DNA of 64,000 nucleotides from positions 1-64,000 of the forward strand of contig NZ_RCIV01000010.1 of assembly GCF_003666605.1 (NCBI RefSeq), written 5' to 3'. Position numbers and translations under genes: made by a program. Below the pieces are notes generated by a model, which was not told the DNA's origin, searched no databases, and worked only from the letters and a program-made list of their open reading frames with translations. The DNA is from Propionibacterium australiense (GTDB lineage: Bacteria > Actinomycetota > Actinomycetes > Propionibacteriales > Propionibacteriaceae). Shown here one piece after another: positions 9,564 through 18,200 of this stretch (the stretch's first letter is position 1; every line of letters starts with the position of its first letter).

Positions 9564-9694
9564 GTAGCGGACATCATGGTGGTCACCGGCGTGATCGCCG
9601 CCCCGGCCCGCCTCATGGGTGCCACCGCGCCCTTCGACGCACCGCCCGGGGCCTGCACCCGTCACGTCCGATGAGCCCCGACGAGGAGACACAC

Positions 9695-10048
9695 ATGGCA
9701 ACAGCCCAGGCCCGGGTGGCCACCGAACGCCCCGGACGGTACGCCAAGCAGTTGACGAGCCACATGAGCCGCCGCTGCGAGACGAGCTGGGACGAGGAGA
9801 CCGGCACCGGCACGATCTCCTTCCCGGGCACCGGCGCCGTCTGCACGCTCACCAGCGAGACGCACGCGCTCGTCCTGGACCTGGACGCCGCCGACCTGGA
9901 CCGTTTCGAGGAGCTCGTGGGCAGGCACCTCGGGCGCTTCGGCGCGACCGACCGGCTCGTCGTGGCCTGGAGGCGTGCCGACGGCGCCGACGGTACGACA
10001 CAGGGCCCCTACGACCCCGACGAGAGGCGCCCGGAACGGCGCGACTGA
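9695..10048 (+). CDS. DUF2218 family protein
   Basis: A 117-residue soluble protein. It matches the DUF2218 pattern: ARVATERPGRYAKQLTSHM near the N-terminus, a central ALVLDLDAADLDRFEELVGRHLGRFG and a terminal LVVAW. The family has no proven biochemical role but is commonly found with iron-siderophore uptake genes in actinobacteria, which fits the possible DtxR/IdeR box upstream. The ATG at 9695 is chosen because GAGGAG lies six bases ahead; an in-frame ATG at 9671 has no such site. The C-terminus is a charged tail (DPDERRPERRD). It is transcribed towards the permease gene, ending 37 bases from it, and stands alone rather than in an operon. Confidence 0.75.
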   Translation: MATAQARVATERPGRYAKQLTSHMSRRCETSWDEETGTGTISFPGTGAVCTLTSETHALVLDLDAADLDRFEELVGRHLGRFGATDRLVVAWRRADGADGTTQGPYDPDERRPERRD

Positions 10049-10085
10049 GGCCCGGTTTCGCGGCCAGCCCCATCTGCCCCGGGGT

Positions 10086-12026
10086 TCAGCGCTCGAGCTG
10101 CTCGAACTTGCGGGCCCAGGCGGTGCGCACCGGGTTCGCGTCGGCGACGAGTTTGTCGAAGCGGTTCTCGGCGATGTCGACGATCTGACCCAGCGCCACC
10201 CGGCGCTCCAGCTCGGGCGAGTGCTCGACGCGGCGCCAGGCGTCGGCGATCAGCTGCTCGCGGGAGGCGAGGTTCGCCACGCAGACGACCAGCGGCATGC
10301 CGAAACGCTCCCGGTAGGCGGCCGATGCGGCGGCGATCTCGCTGCGCTGCACATCGTCCATGCGGTCGAGGGCGATGGAGCCGGTGTCGAGCCGGGCCTG
10401 CCCATCGCCCCGTTCCTCGTCGATGAGCTCGGCGATGTCGAAGTAGCCGTTCACGAGGGCGGCCTGGTCGGCCGGGTCCGCGGTGAGGACGGCGTCCTCG
10501 AACGCCTCGCGCAGGGCACGCACGGAGGCGAAGGGGCGGGCCTGCGCGGCGCGCTCGACGGGCCAGGTGGGGCCGCTGAACAGCGAGCCGAAGGTGGACA
10601 CGAAGTCGGCCTCGCTCATCTGGTTGACGTCCTCGAGGCTGATCTTGCGGCCGTCACTGACCGCCACGTCGGGTGTGCGGTGCGGGCCGACGTGGAAGAA
10701 CAGGACGTTGAGGGCGATCGCGACGATGGCGCCGAGGGTGACGCCGGAGCCGAAGAAGATCTGCAGCCAGCCGGGCACCATCTCGGCGAGCTGGGGCTGA
10801 AGGGTGACGAGCAGGGCCAGACCGATCGAGGTGGACACGATGACGGCGTTCCGGTTGTCGTGCAGGTCGACCTTCTGGAGGGTCTGAATGCCGACGACGG
10901 CGACGGAGGCGAACATGGCCAGCGAGGCGCCGCCGATGACCGGCGCGGGGATCGAGTCGACGACGGCGCCGGCCTTGGGCAGCAGGCCCAGGACGATCAT
11001 GATGCCGCCGGCCGCGGTGACGACCCAGCGGGACTTCACCCGCGACAGGCGCACGAGGCCGACGTTCTGGGCGAAGCAGGTGTAGGGGAACGAGTTGAGG
11101 ATCCCGCCGAGCAGCGTGGACAGGCCGTCGGCGCGCAGGGCCTTGGCGATGTGCTCGGAGGTGATGCGCCGGCCCACCACCTCGCCGGTGGCGAAGACGT
11201 CGCCGGTGGTCTCGACGGCGGTGATGGCCATGACGATGACCATGGAGATGATGCCGGCCACCGTGAACCGCGGCAGGCCGAAGTAGAAGGGCGTCGTGAC
11301 CCCGATGACGGCGGAGGAGCCGACGGCCGAGAAGTCGGCGTCGCCGAGCAGGAGGGCCGCCAGGGTGCCGACGACCAGGCCGATGAGCACCGAGATGGTG
11401 GCGACGAAGCCCTTGAACAGCCACTGCACGACGACGATGACGGCGAGCGTGAAGAGGGCGTAGCACAGGCCGCGGACGGTGAGAGCAGCGGCGTCCTGGC
11501 CCGCCTCGGCGTTGGTGCCCCACGAGACGATGTCGGAGGCGGCGACGTTCATGAGCGTGGTGCCCATGATCGTCAGCAGGGTGCCGGTGACCACGGGCGG
11601 GAAGAAGCGCAGCAGCTTCGCGAACAGCGGCGCGGCGAGGAAGGTGAGCAGGCCGGCCGCGATGATCGAGCCGTACATCGCGCCGAGCCCGGCGGTCCCG
11701 CCGCCGTTGGCCAGGCCGATGGCGATGAGCGGGCTCACCGCGGTGAAGGTGACCCCCTGCAGCAGGGGCAGGCGCACGCCGATGCGCGGGCCGAGACCGG
11801 CCGACTGGATGATCGAGGCGATGCCGCAGGTGAACAGGTCGGCGTTGATGAGATGGATCGTGGTCGCCGAGTCGAGGCCGAGGCCGCTGGCGATGACCAG
11901 GGGGACGACGACCGCGCCCGCGTAGAAGGCCAGGACGTGCTGGACCCCGAGCACGGCCAGCTTGCCCACCGGGGGCACCTGGTCGACCGGGTCCTTCGCC
12001 TGTGCGGTGGTGACGGTTTCTGACAT
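10086..12026 (-). CDS. NCS2 purine permease fused to OHCU-decarboxylase-like domain
   Basis: A 646-residue fusion. Residues 1 to about 450 are an NCS2 nucleobase:cation symporter (first helix GVQHVLAFYAGAVVVPLV; conserved LLQGVTFTAVSPLIAIG), expected in the membrane importing xanthine, uric acid or a related base. Residues about 462-646 resemble OHCU decarboxylase, the last step of uric acid conversion to allantoin (LEDVNQMSEADFVSTFGSLF at the start; YRERFGMPLVVCV near the end). The HPxL motif with the catalytic histidine is not visible; YFDIAEL stands in the corresponding place, so catalytic activity is doubtful. The start at 12026 has AGGAG nine bases upstream. No uricase or other ureide genes are in the window. 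The GH32 gene upstream on the same strand is 213 bases away. Confidence 0.8.
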   Translation of the reverse strand: MSETVTTAQAKDPVDQVPPVGKLAVLGVQHVLAFYAGAVVVPLVIASGLGLDSATTIHLINADLFTCGIASIIQSAGLGPRIGVRLPLLQGVTFTAVSPLIAIGLANGGGTAGLGAMYGSIIAAGLLTFLAAPLFAKLLRFFPPVVTGTLLTIMGTTLMNVAASDIVSWGTNAEAGQDAAALTVRGLCYALFTLAVIVVVQWLFKGFVATISVLIGLVVGTLAALLLGDADFSAVGSSAVIGVTTPFYFGLPRFTVAGIISMVIVMAITAVETTGDVFATGEVVGRRITSEHIAKALRADGLSTLLGGILNSFPYTCFAQNVGLVRLSRVKSRWVVTAAGGIMIVLGLLPKAGAVVDSIPAPVIGGASLAMFASVAVVGIQTLQKVDLHDNRNAVIVSTSIGLALLVTLQPQLAEMVPGWLQIFFGSGVTLGAIVAIALNVLFFHVGPHRTPDVAVSDGRKISLEDVNQMSEADFVSTFGSLFSGPTWPVERAAQARPFASVRALREAFEDAVLTADPADQAALVNGYFDIAELIDEERGDGQARLDTGSIALDRMDDVQRSEIAAASAAYRERFGMPLVVCVANLASREQLIADAWRRVEHSPELERRVALGQIVDIAENRFDKLVADANPVRTAWARKFEQLER

Positions 12027-12239
12027 GTGGGAGAACTCCTGATGACGGCGTGCCCCCACATTGTCCCGGAGCCGGCCGCCGGCCGCCCCGCCGGACTGCC
12101 TGGTGAACGCGGGTGGGCCGCAGGTGCCGCGCGCCAGCGGCCTCGGCGCGGGAAGCGAACCCGCCCGGTGCGCGGGGCGGATGGTTCCGGGCCGGAGGTG
12201 ATCGCCGGCTCGGCAGCGCCCCCGTGACAGCGAGGGTGG

Positions 12240-13901
12240 TCAGCCGGCGGCCGGGGCGAGCCTGCCGGCGTAGGCGTCGGCCATGGTCCACACCCGCAGC
12301 CGGGCATCGGCGAGCGCGCCCGCACGGACCCGCACGCCGTCGTCGCCCGGCGCCACCCCCAGCCGGGCGGAGAGCGGCTGCCCGTTGACGAAGACCTCCA
12401 GGCTGGAGCGGTCCCTCAGCACCCGCAGGTGCACCCCGCCACCAGCGTCGAGCGGCACCGGCCCGGCCAGCTCCGCCCGGTCCGGCGCCTCCCAGACCGA
12501 CCCGGGCGCGGTGGAGGCTGAGCGGTCCAGGCTCAGCCGGCCCGCCCAGGCGTCCTGGCCGACGGCTCCGGCCGGGGCACGGCGGGTCAGCCGCAGCCGG
12601 GTGCGCCGAGCGCCGTCGTCCGACACGCCCAGGTCCACGACGACGTCGCCGTCCGACTCGCCCAGGCGCCCGGTGAGCACCAGGTCGAGGCTGTCGCCGC
12701 GCAGGCCGTCGCCGCATGCCGCGGCGATCGCGTCGGCCCCGGCGGCGTCCACGAGCTGCCGGGAGCGCAGGGAGTCGGCCTCGGCGATCGGGTGGAAGCG
12801 GAGCGTGCCGTCGGCGCCGAGAGTGACCTCCCGCGGGATCGACATGGAGCCGGCCCAGCCCGCGGCGAGCCGCTGTGCCTGCGTGCCGTTGGGCTGCATC
12901 CAGCCGATGGCGACGCGCCGCCCGTCGGGCAGGAGCACGGACTGCGGTGCGTAGAAGTAGTTCTCGCCCAGGTCACACCGCCCGGTGACGTCGATGCTCA
13001 TGCGGGTCCCGGTACGGCACCCGGTCATCCACATCGAACGCAGCGTGCGGGAGGCGTGCCAGGCGGAGACGAACAGCACGTCGGTCCCGCCCAGGCGCAC
13101 CAGCTCAGGGCACTCCCAGACGCTGCCGGTGCCTCCCGCGTCGCCGTCGCCGACGGCCAGGGGACCCTCGTAGCTCCAGCTGCGCAGGTCGTCGCTGGAG
13201 AAGCACAGGGCCGCGCCCGCCTGCGCGCCGCCGCGGCCGGCGCCCGGCAGGCCGGCGCCCATCACCTGGAACCAGCGGCCGTCCTCGCGCCACGCCGAGT
13301 GGTCACGCATCTCGGGCACCGTGAGCCCGCCGGTTGAGGCGGGGGCCGCGTCGATGACGGGATTGCCCGGGTGCTTGACCCAGCGGGTCAGCAGGGGGTC
13401 GCCGGGTACGGCGGTGGCCAGGCAGGCGGTCTGGGTGGGGCGCGTGGAGGCGCCCGAGTACAGCATGGTGGGCACCACGGTGCGGCTGCCGTCCGGCAGG
13501 GTGCGCTCGTCGGCGAGCACGATCCCGGACCAGCAGCCGTAGGCGTCGGGGCCGTCGTCGTCGGGGCGAAGGGCGACCGGAAGGTCGTGCCAGTGGATCA
13601 GGTCGGAGGAGTACTGGTGGCCCCACTCGATGCGCTGGTGCACCGGGGCGCAGGGATTGTGCTGATAGAACAGGTGCACCAGCGGGCCGCCGTCGGGCCC
13701 GGGCCACACGCTCAGGCCATTGGGGTCGTTCATCCACCCCCAGGCGGGCGTGACGTGCCAGCGGGGACGCGCGGGATCGGCCTGCGCGTGCGCGGCCTGC
13801 TCGGCGGACGGCAGCCGGACGCGATCCTCGGGCGCTACGAGCCACGGCTGTGGCCGGCGGGGCGGGGCCGTGGTGCCGGCAAGGGGGGAGTCGGTGCTCA
13901 T
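12240..13901 (-). CDS. GH32 beta-fructosidase (sucrose/sucrose-6-phosphate hydrolase)
   Basis: About 553 residues with no signal peptide, so probably cytoplasmic and acting on sucrose, sucrose-6-phosphate or short fructans. GH32 hallmarks are all present: WMNDPNG at 56-62 with nucleophile Asp59, the RD pair at 199-200 (here MRDHSAW rather than the usual FRDP) and the acid/base glutamate in WECPE at about 263. The C-terminal ~150 residues form the usual beta-sandwich (SLEVFVNGQ). Start at 13901 begins MSTDSPLAG; the frame runs further upstream but without homology, and the ribosome-binding site is weak. No sugar transporter or LacI regulator adjoins it, so substrate and control are unassigned. 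Confidence 0.85.
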   Translation of the reverse strand: MSTDSPLAGTTAPPRRPQPWLVAPEDRVRLPSAEQAAHAQADPARPRWHVTPAWGWMNDPNGLSVWPGPDGGPLVHLFYQHNPCAPVHQRIEWGHQYSSDLIHWHDLPVALRPDDDGPDAYGCWSGIVLADERTLPDGSRTVVPTMLYSGASTRPTQTACLATAVPGDPLLTRWVKHPGNPVIDAAPASTGGLTVPEMRDHSAWREDGRWFQVMGAGLPGAGRGGAQAGAALCFSSDDLRSWSYEGPLAVGDGDAGGTGSVWECPELVRLGGTDVLFVSAWHASRTLRSMWMTGCRTGTRMSIDVTGRCDLGENYFYAPQSVLLPDGRRVAIGWMQPNGTQAQRLAAGWAGSMSIPREVTLGADGTLRFHPIAEADSLRSRQLVDAAGADAIAAACGDGLRGDSLDLVLTGRLGESDGDVVVDLGVSDDGARRTRLRLTRRAPAGAVGQDAWAGRLSLDRSASTAPGSVWEAPDRAELAGPVPLDAGGGVHLRVLRDRSSLEVFVNGQPLSARLGVAPGDDGVRVRAGALADARLRVWTMADAYAGRLAPAAG

Positions 13902-14199
13902 GAGCGTGCGTCCAGTTCCTCGCGGTAGGGGTCCGGAACCGTCCGGCGGCTTCCCGCGGGCCGGCTCGGTCTCTCGGTTCCGGCGCCCCAACGATACCCG
14001 TCCCGAGTGGTGGCCGGGCCCGTGGGCCGCGGGGCGGGCCGGTGGCGCTTCGGTGCAGGCGAGCCGCCCCGGCGCCCACCGGGCCCGCGTGACCGGCAGG
14101 GCTTGTCCACATTCGGCCCGAACCCTTGTGCCCCGGCGGGCGCGGCGGGTTGGCTTCAGGCTACGGGGCCGACGGAGGCCCCGCGAAAGGCCCACTCCC
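13902..14199. other. Divergent promoter region between GH32 and Tad genes
   Basis: A 298-base non-coding stretch separating the minus-strand GH32 gene from the plus-strand Tad operon, so promoters for both should lie here. It contains one TTGTCCACA (14103-14111), identical to a good actinobacterial DnaA box, but it is single and far from oriC. No other convincing signal is seen. Confidence 0.5.
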
Positions 14200-14844
14200 A
14201 TGGCTCCAGCGCACCCGATGCCCACCTTCCTGCAGCGGGCGGCAGGCCCCTCGCTGCGTGCCCGCCGCAGCCCGCGGCTGATCCTCGTCGGCGTCCTCTG
14301 CGCCTGCCTCGGCGGTCTCGGCTGCGTGCTCGCCTGGCAGCAGACGACGCATGCGCGCCAGGTGGTCGTCGCCGCCCGCGCGCTCGCCAAGGGCGAGCCC
14401 GTCGACGCCGCCGCCCTCACCACGACGAGCATCGGCGTGGCCGCCGGGGTCTCCACCGTGCCCGCCGAGGACATCGACACCCTCATCGGACAGACCGCGC
14501 TCGTCGACCTGCCGGCCGGCTCCCTCGTCGCGGCGGACGCCATCGGCGAGCCGCGGATCGCCGACGGCTTCTCTGTGGTCGGTCTGCACCTGCCCGCCGG
14601 GCGCGTCCCGGGCACCCTCACGCCGGGCTCCACCGTGATCCTGGCCACCGCCCCGGCACCGACTGACGATCCCGACGCGGAATTCGCCAGGGAGCAGACG
14701 CCCGGCACCGTCGTCGGCGAGCCGGCCCAGGCCAGCGACGGCTCCTGGTCGCTCGACGTTCAGGTGCCCGCCGACATCGCGCTGCACCTGGCCTCCCTGG
14801 CCGCCGTGGACCGTCTCGTCGTCGTGCAGACCGGCGGTGCCTGA
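14200..14844 (+). CDS. SAF-domain protein, CpaB/RcpC-like, of the Tad operon
   Basis: About 214 residues. One transmembrane helix (LILVGVLCACLGGLGCVLAW) near the N-terminus is followed by an SAF domain (ARALAKGEPVDAAALTTTSIG) as in CpaB/RcpC, the first gene of many Tad loci. In Gram-positives there is no secretin, so it is presumably an envelope-anchored assembly factor. The start at 14200 has AAAGG nine bases upstream; an ATG at 14218 is possible. The stop overlaps the next start (ATGA at 14842-14846), indicating translational coupling through the operon. Confidence 0.8.
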   Translation: MAPAHPMPTFLQRAAGPSLRARRSPRLILVGVLCACLGGLGCVLAWQQTTHARQVVVAARALAKGEPVDAAALTTTSIGVAAGVSTVPAEDIDTLIGQTALVDLPAGSLVAADAIGEPRIADGFSVVGLHLPAGRVPGTLTPGSTVILATAPAPTDDPDAEFAREQTPGTVVGEPAQASDGSWSLDVQVPADIALHLASLAAVDRLVVVQTGGA

Positions 14845-15701
14845 TGACCCTCGTCCTGCTGTGTTCGGCGACCGGTTCGCCGGGCGTCACCACCTCGGCC
14901 CTGGCCCTGGCGCTCGGCTGGCCGCGCAGCGTGCTGCTCGTCGACTGCGACCGCGACCCCGCCCAGGCGGTGCAGGCCGGCTGGCTGCACGCCGCCCCGC
15001 TCGCCTCGCGGGGGCTCGTCGACCTGGCGCAGGCGCACCGGGAGCTGCAGCCGGTGGCCCCGCTGCTGTGGGGGCGCACCGTCGACCTGCTCGACGCCGG
15101 CCGGGGCGGGCCGGACGAGCAGGCCCCCGGCCCGGGGCCGGTCCGGCGTTTCCTGCCCGGGTTCACGCATCCGGGTTCCGCCGTCGTCTTCGAGCCGGTC
15201 TGGGCGGAACTGGCCGAGGCGCTCGCGGCCCTGTCCGGCAGCGGTGTCGACGTGATCGTCGACGCCGGGCGGATCGGGCGCACCGGCCTGCCCCGCCCAC
15301 TGCTCGCCGCCGCCGGCGCGGTGCTCGTCGTGGTGCGCAGCAGCCTGCGGTCACTGGCCGCCGCGCGCCTGCACCTGGACGGGCTGCGCGAGTCGATCCT
15401 CGACACGGCGGCGGGCGCCGAGCCGGGTTTCCTCGTCGTCGGCCCCGGCATGCCGTACAGCAACGCCGAGATCGCCCACCAGCTCGGCCTGGCCGTCGTG
15501 GCCGACATCGGCTGGCGGCCCGACCAGGCGGCGGTGCTGAGTGACGGCCTGCCGGCGCCGAGGCGCTTCGAGCAGCGGGGCCTCATGCGCAGCGCCCGGG
15601 CGGCGGCGTCCGCACTCGCCTCCGCCACCGGCCCGGCCCGGGCACCACTGCCCGTGGCTGCCGGCGATGCCACCGCCAGGAGCAGCGATGAGCGCGCATG
15701 A
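14844..15701 (+). CDS. tadZ: TadZ/CpaE-like MinD-family ATPase lacking the P-loop lysine
   Basis: 285 residues. The N-terminus (LLCSATGSPGVTTSALALAL) is the Walker A region of the ParA/MinD/CpaE family, followed by LLVDCDRDP and DVIVDAGRIG for the A' and Walker B elements. Both lysines of a canonical deviant Walker A (KGGxGKT) are absent: the loop reads GSPGVTTS. TadZ proteins are known to have atypical nucleotide sites and act as polar localisation hubs for the Tad machinery. It sits between cpaB-like and tadA genes; the following start lies 14 bases inside its 3' end. Confidence 0.8.
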   Translation: MTLVLLCSATGSPGVTTSALALALGWPRSVLLVDCDRDPAQAVQAGWLHAAPLASRGLVDLAQAHRELQPVAPLLWGRTVDLLDAGRGGPDEQAPGPGPVRRFLPGFTHPGSAVVFEPVWAELAEALAALSGSGVDVIVDAGRIGRTGLPRPLLAAAGAVLVVVRSSLRSLAAARLHLDGLRESILDTAAGAEPGFLVVGPGMPYSNAEIAHQLGLAVVADIGWRPDQAAVLSDGLPAPRRFEQRGLMRSARAAASALASATGPARAPLPVAAGDATARSSDERA

Positions 15702-17307
15702 GACGGCCCGCCCCGGCCCAGCGGACCTGCCCGGCATCGGACTCGGCCAGGCGTTCTCCGCGCTGCGCCCCACTGCCCCGCCGGCCGGCTGGGCGGCCCG
15801 GGCGCTGCGTGAGCAGAACCAGCCGCAGGGCCGGGACGGTCACCCGGCCGCCCGGCGGCTGTCCGTGCCGCAGACCGGTGAGCCGGCCGGCACCGGGCAG
15901 GAGCCGATCGGCGAGGCCTCGGGGCGGGCCGGCCCGGCCAGGCGCGAGGCAGCCTCGGTGCAGGTCCTCGGCGAGGACACCAGGCCGGACTGGCAGATCG
16001 TCATCGCCCTGCGGGCCACCGCGTCCGAACTCATCACCGAACGCCAGGAGCAGTGGGAGCAGGAGCACCGGCACCCGATGACGCCCGAGGACCGCCGCCT
16101 CATGGGGCGCTCGGTCATCACCCGGGTCGTGCACGAGCACGCCGACGAGCTGACCCGCTCCGGCCAGGCGTTGTGGCCGCTGGCGCTCGAGAGACGTTAC
16201 GTGCAGGCCGTCGAGGACGCGATCTTCGGTTACGGGCGCATGCAGCCGGTCTTCGACATCCCCGACGCCGAGAACATCGAGATCCACGGCTTCGACAGCG
16301 TCGTCGCCCAGTTCGGAGACGGGCGCCGCCGCGAACTGGAGCCGGTTGCCGACTCGGACGAGGAGCTCGTCGCGGCGGTGCGGTTCCTCGGCGAGAACGC
16401 GAACCCGCCCCGGCCCTTCGACGACGCGCACCCGACGATCACCGTCGCTGTCGGCGACCGCTTCCGGCTGCACGCCATCGGCTTCGGGCTGGCCGACCGG
16501 CCCTCCGTCATCATCCGCCAGCACCTGCTCACCGACATCGGCCTGGACCAGCTTGCCGCCGGCGGGCTCATGCCCCGCGAGGTCGCGGACCTGCTGCGCC
16601 GCGCGGTGCTGGCGCGCCTGTCCATCGTCATCTCGGGCGACCAGGGCGCCGGCAAGACGACCCTGCTGCGGGCGCTCGTCGACGCGATCCCGGCCACCGA
16701 GCGTTTCGGCACCCTCGAGACCGACTACGAGCTGCTCACCCACCTGCAGCCGCGGCGCCGCAACATGGTGGCGCTCCAGGCCACGATCGGGCTCGGCGAG
16801 GTGGTCGACGGCCGCCGCATCGGCGAGTACACGGTGGCCGACCTGATCCCGGAGGCCCTGCGCCAGAACCTCACCCGGCTGGTCGTCGGCGAGGTGCGCG
16901 GCGACGAGGCGGGGGCGATGCTGCAGGCCATGCAGTCGGGTGCGGGCGCGCTCACGACGACGCACTCCCACTCGGCGTCGGCGACGATGGACCGCCTGGC
17001 TGCCCGGGTCGCCGCGGGCGGGGTGCTGCGCCTCGACGAGGCCTACCGCCAGATCGCCTACAACATCCACCTGCTCGTGCACGTCCAGCTGCTCGACGAG
17101 AGCTGGCGCGGCGGCGGCCGGCGCCGTTTCGTCGGCGAGATCCGTGCCCTGACGGGCGCGATCGAGAACGGCCGCCCGGTGACGCACCTGGTGTACCGGG
17201 CCGACCGCACCGGAGCTCCCGTGGTCTTCGACCCCGGCGAGGAGCTGCTCGCCGAGCTGGCGCCCTTCACCGACGCGAAACCCTCCGACGAGCGGGGCCG
17301 GTCATGA
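15688..17307 (+). CDS. tadA: TadA/CpaF secretion ATPase
   Basis: 539 residues. A disordered ~80-residue N-terminus precedes the CpaF/VirB11-like N-domain (FGYGRMQPVFDIPDAENIEIHG). The ATPase core has Walker A (SGDQGAGKTTLLRAL), Walker B region (LVVGEVRGDEAGAML) and the His box (TTTHSHSA). It is expected to be the hexameric cytoplasmic motor that drives pilin assembly. The start at 15688 has AGGAG five bases upstream and overlaps tadZ; the stop overlaps the tadB start (ATGA). Confidence 0.9.
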   Translation: MSAHETARPGPADLPGIGLGQAFSALRPTAPPAGWAARALREQNQPQGRDGHPAARRLSVPQTGEPAGTGQEPIGEASGRAGPARREAASVQVLGEDTRPDWQIVIALRATASELITERQEQWEQEHRHPMTPEDRRLMGRSVITRVVHEHADELTRSGQALWPLALERRYVQAVEDAIFGYGRMQPVFDIPDAENIEIHGFDSVVAQFGDGRRRELEPVADSDEELVAAVRFLGENANPPRPFDDAHPTITVAVGDRFRLHAIGFGLADRPSVIIRQHLLTDIGLDQLAAGGLMPREVADLLRRAVLARLSIVISGDQGAGKTTLLRALVDAIPATERFGTLETDYELLTHLQPRRRNMVALQATIGLGEVVDGRRIGEYTVADLIPEALRQNLTRLVVGEVRGDEAGAMLQAMQSGAGALTTTHSHSASATMDRLAARVAAGGVLRLDEAYRQIAYNIHLLVHVQLLDESWRGGGRRRFVGEIRALTGAIENGRPVTHLVYRADRTGAPVVFDPGEELLAELAPFTDAKPSDERGRS

Positions 17308-18200
17308 GCCCGCTCGTCGCAGCCGGCGCCGCGCTGTGCGCCATCGGCGTGCTCCTCACCGTCCGCGGCCTGCTCGCCGGGGCACCCGGCGGCTCGCCCG
17401 GGCAGCGGAAACGTCCGTCCACAGGGTTGTCAACAGGGCTGTGGACACGGTGCGTGTCGTGGTGGACGGGCTCGTCCCGGGCGCGCAGGGCGCAGCTGCT
17501 CGCCGCCGCGGCCGGCGGGCTCGCCGGGTTCGCCCTCACCCGCCAGCCGCTGGTCCTGCTCGGGGTGCCCGCCCTCGTCCTCGTGCTCCCGCCGCTGCTG
17601 TCCGCTCCGCCCAACCGGGACGTGGCCGTCCTCGAGGCGCTCGACCGGTGGGTTCGTCTGCTCATCGGCTCGGTGTCGACGGGCAAGTCGACCGCCGACG
17701 CGATCCGCGCCACCCGTACGCAGCTGCCCGAGGCCCTGCGCGGGCCGGTCGGCGCGGTGATCTCCCGGCTCGACGCCCGCTGGACGCTCGATGCCGCGCT
17801 GGGTGCCATGGCCGACGAGCTGGCCAGTCCCGACGCCGACGCCGTCATCGCGGCCCTCATCGTCGCGGCCCGGCGCGGCGGCACCGGCTCGGCCGCCGCC
17901 CTGCGGGCCCTCGGCGAGCACACCCGTCGGCGCCTGGCCGCGCTGCGCGAGATCGAGGCGGAACGGGCCAAGCCGCGTGTCGTGGTGCGTCAGGTCACGG
18001 CCGTCACAGCGCTCGTCCTGGCGGCCGTGGCCGTGGCGAACCCCGGCTATCTGGCGCCCTACGCGACCGTGGCCGGTCAGCTCGTCGGGGCGCTGCTGCT
18101 GGCCGCCTACCTGGGCTCGCTCCTCGTGCTGCGGGCGGTGGCCCGCCCCCGGCGCCGCGAACGGGTCCTGCAGCAGGCAGGTGGTCGCCGTGATCGTTGA
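17304..18200 (+). CDS. tadB: TadB-like inner-membrane platform protein
   Basis: 298 residues with hydrophobic helices near the N-terminus (LLAAAAGGLAGFALT, LLGVPALVLVLPPLL) and a pair at the C-terminus (VTAVTALVLAAVAVA, LVGALLLAAYLGSLLVL) flanking a type II secretion F-like cytoplasmic domain (LIGSVSTGKSTADAIRAT, LGEHTRRRLAALREIEAERAK). This is the usual architecture of TadB, the membrane platform contacted by TadA. It overlaps tadA by four bases and tadC by eleven. Confidence 0.85.
   Translation: MSPLVAAGAALCAIGVLLTVRGLLAGAPGGSPGQRKRPSTGLSTGLWTRCVSWWTGSSRARRAQLLAAAAGGLAGFALTRQPLVLLGVPALVLVLPPLLSAPPNRDVAVLEALDRWVRLLIGSVSTGKSTADAIRATRTQLPEALRGPVGAVISRLDARWTLDAALGAMADELASPDADAVIAALIVAARRGGTGSAAALRALGEHTRRRLAALREIEAERAKPRVVVRQVTAVTALVLAAVAVANPGYLAPYATVAGQLVGALLLAAYLGSLLVLRAVARPRRRERVLQQAGGRRDR

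Noticed and set aside
9975-12023. Long plus-strand frame opposite the purine permease
   Set aside because: The product is low-complexity (Gly/Asp/Glu/Arg) and is the antisense shadow of a clear NCS2 permease.
14103-14111. TTGTCCACA taken as a second replication origin
   Set aside because: A single DnaA box with no companions or unwinding region, 44 kb from the dnaA gene.
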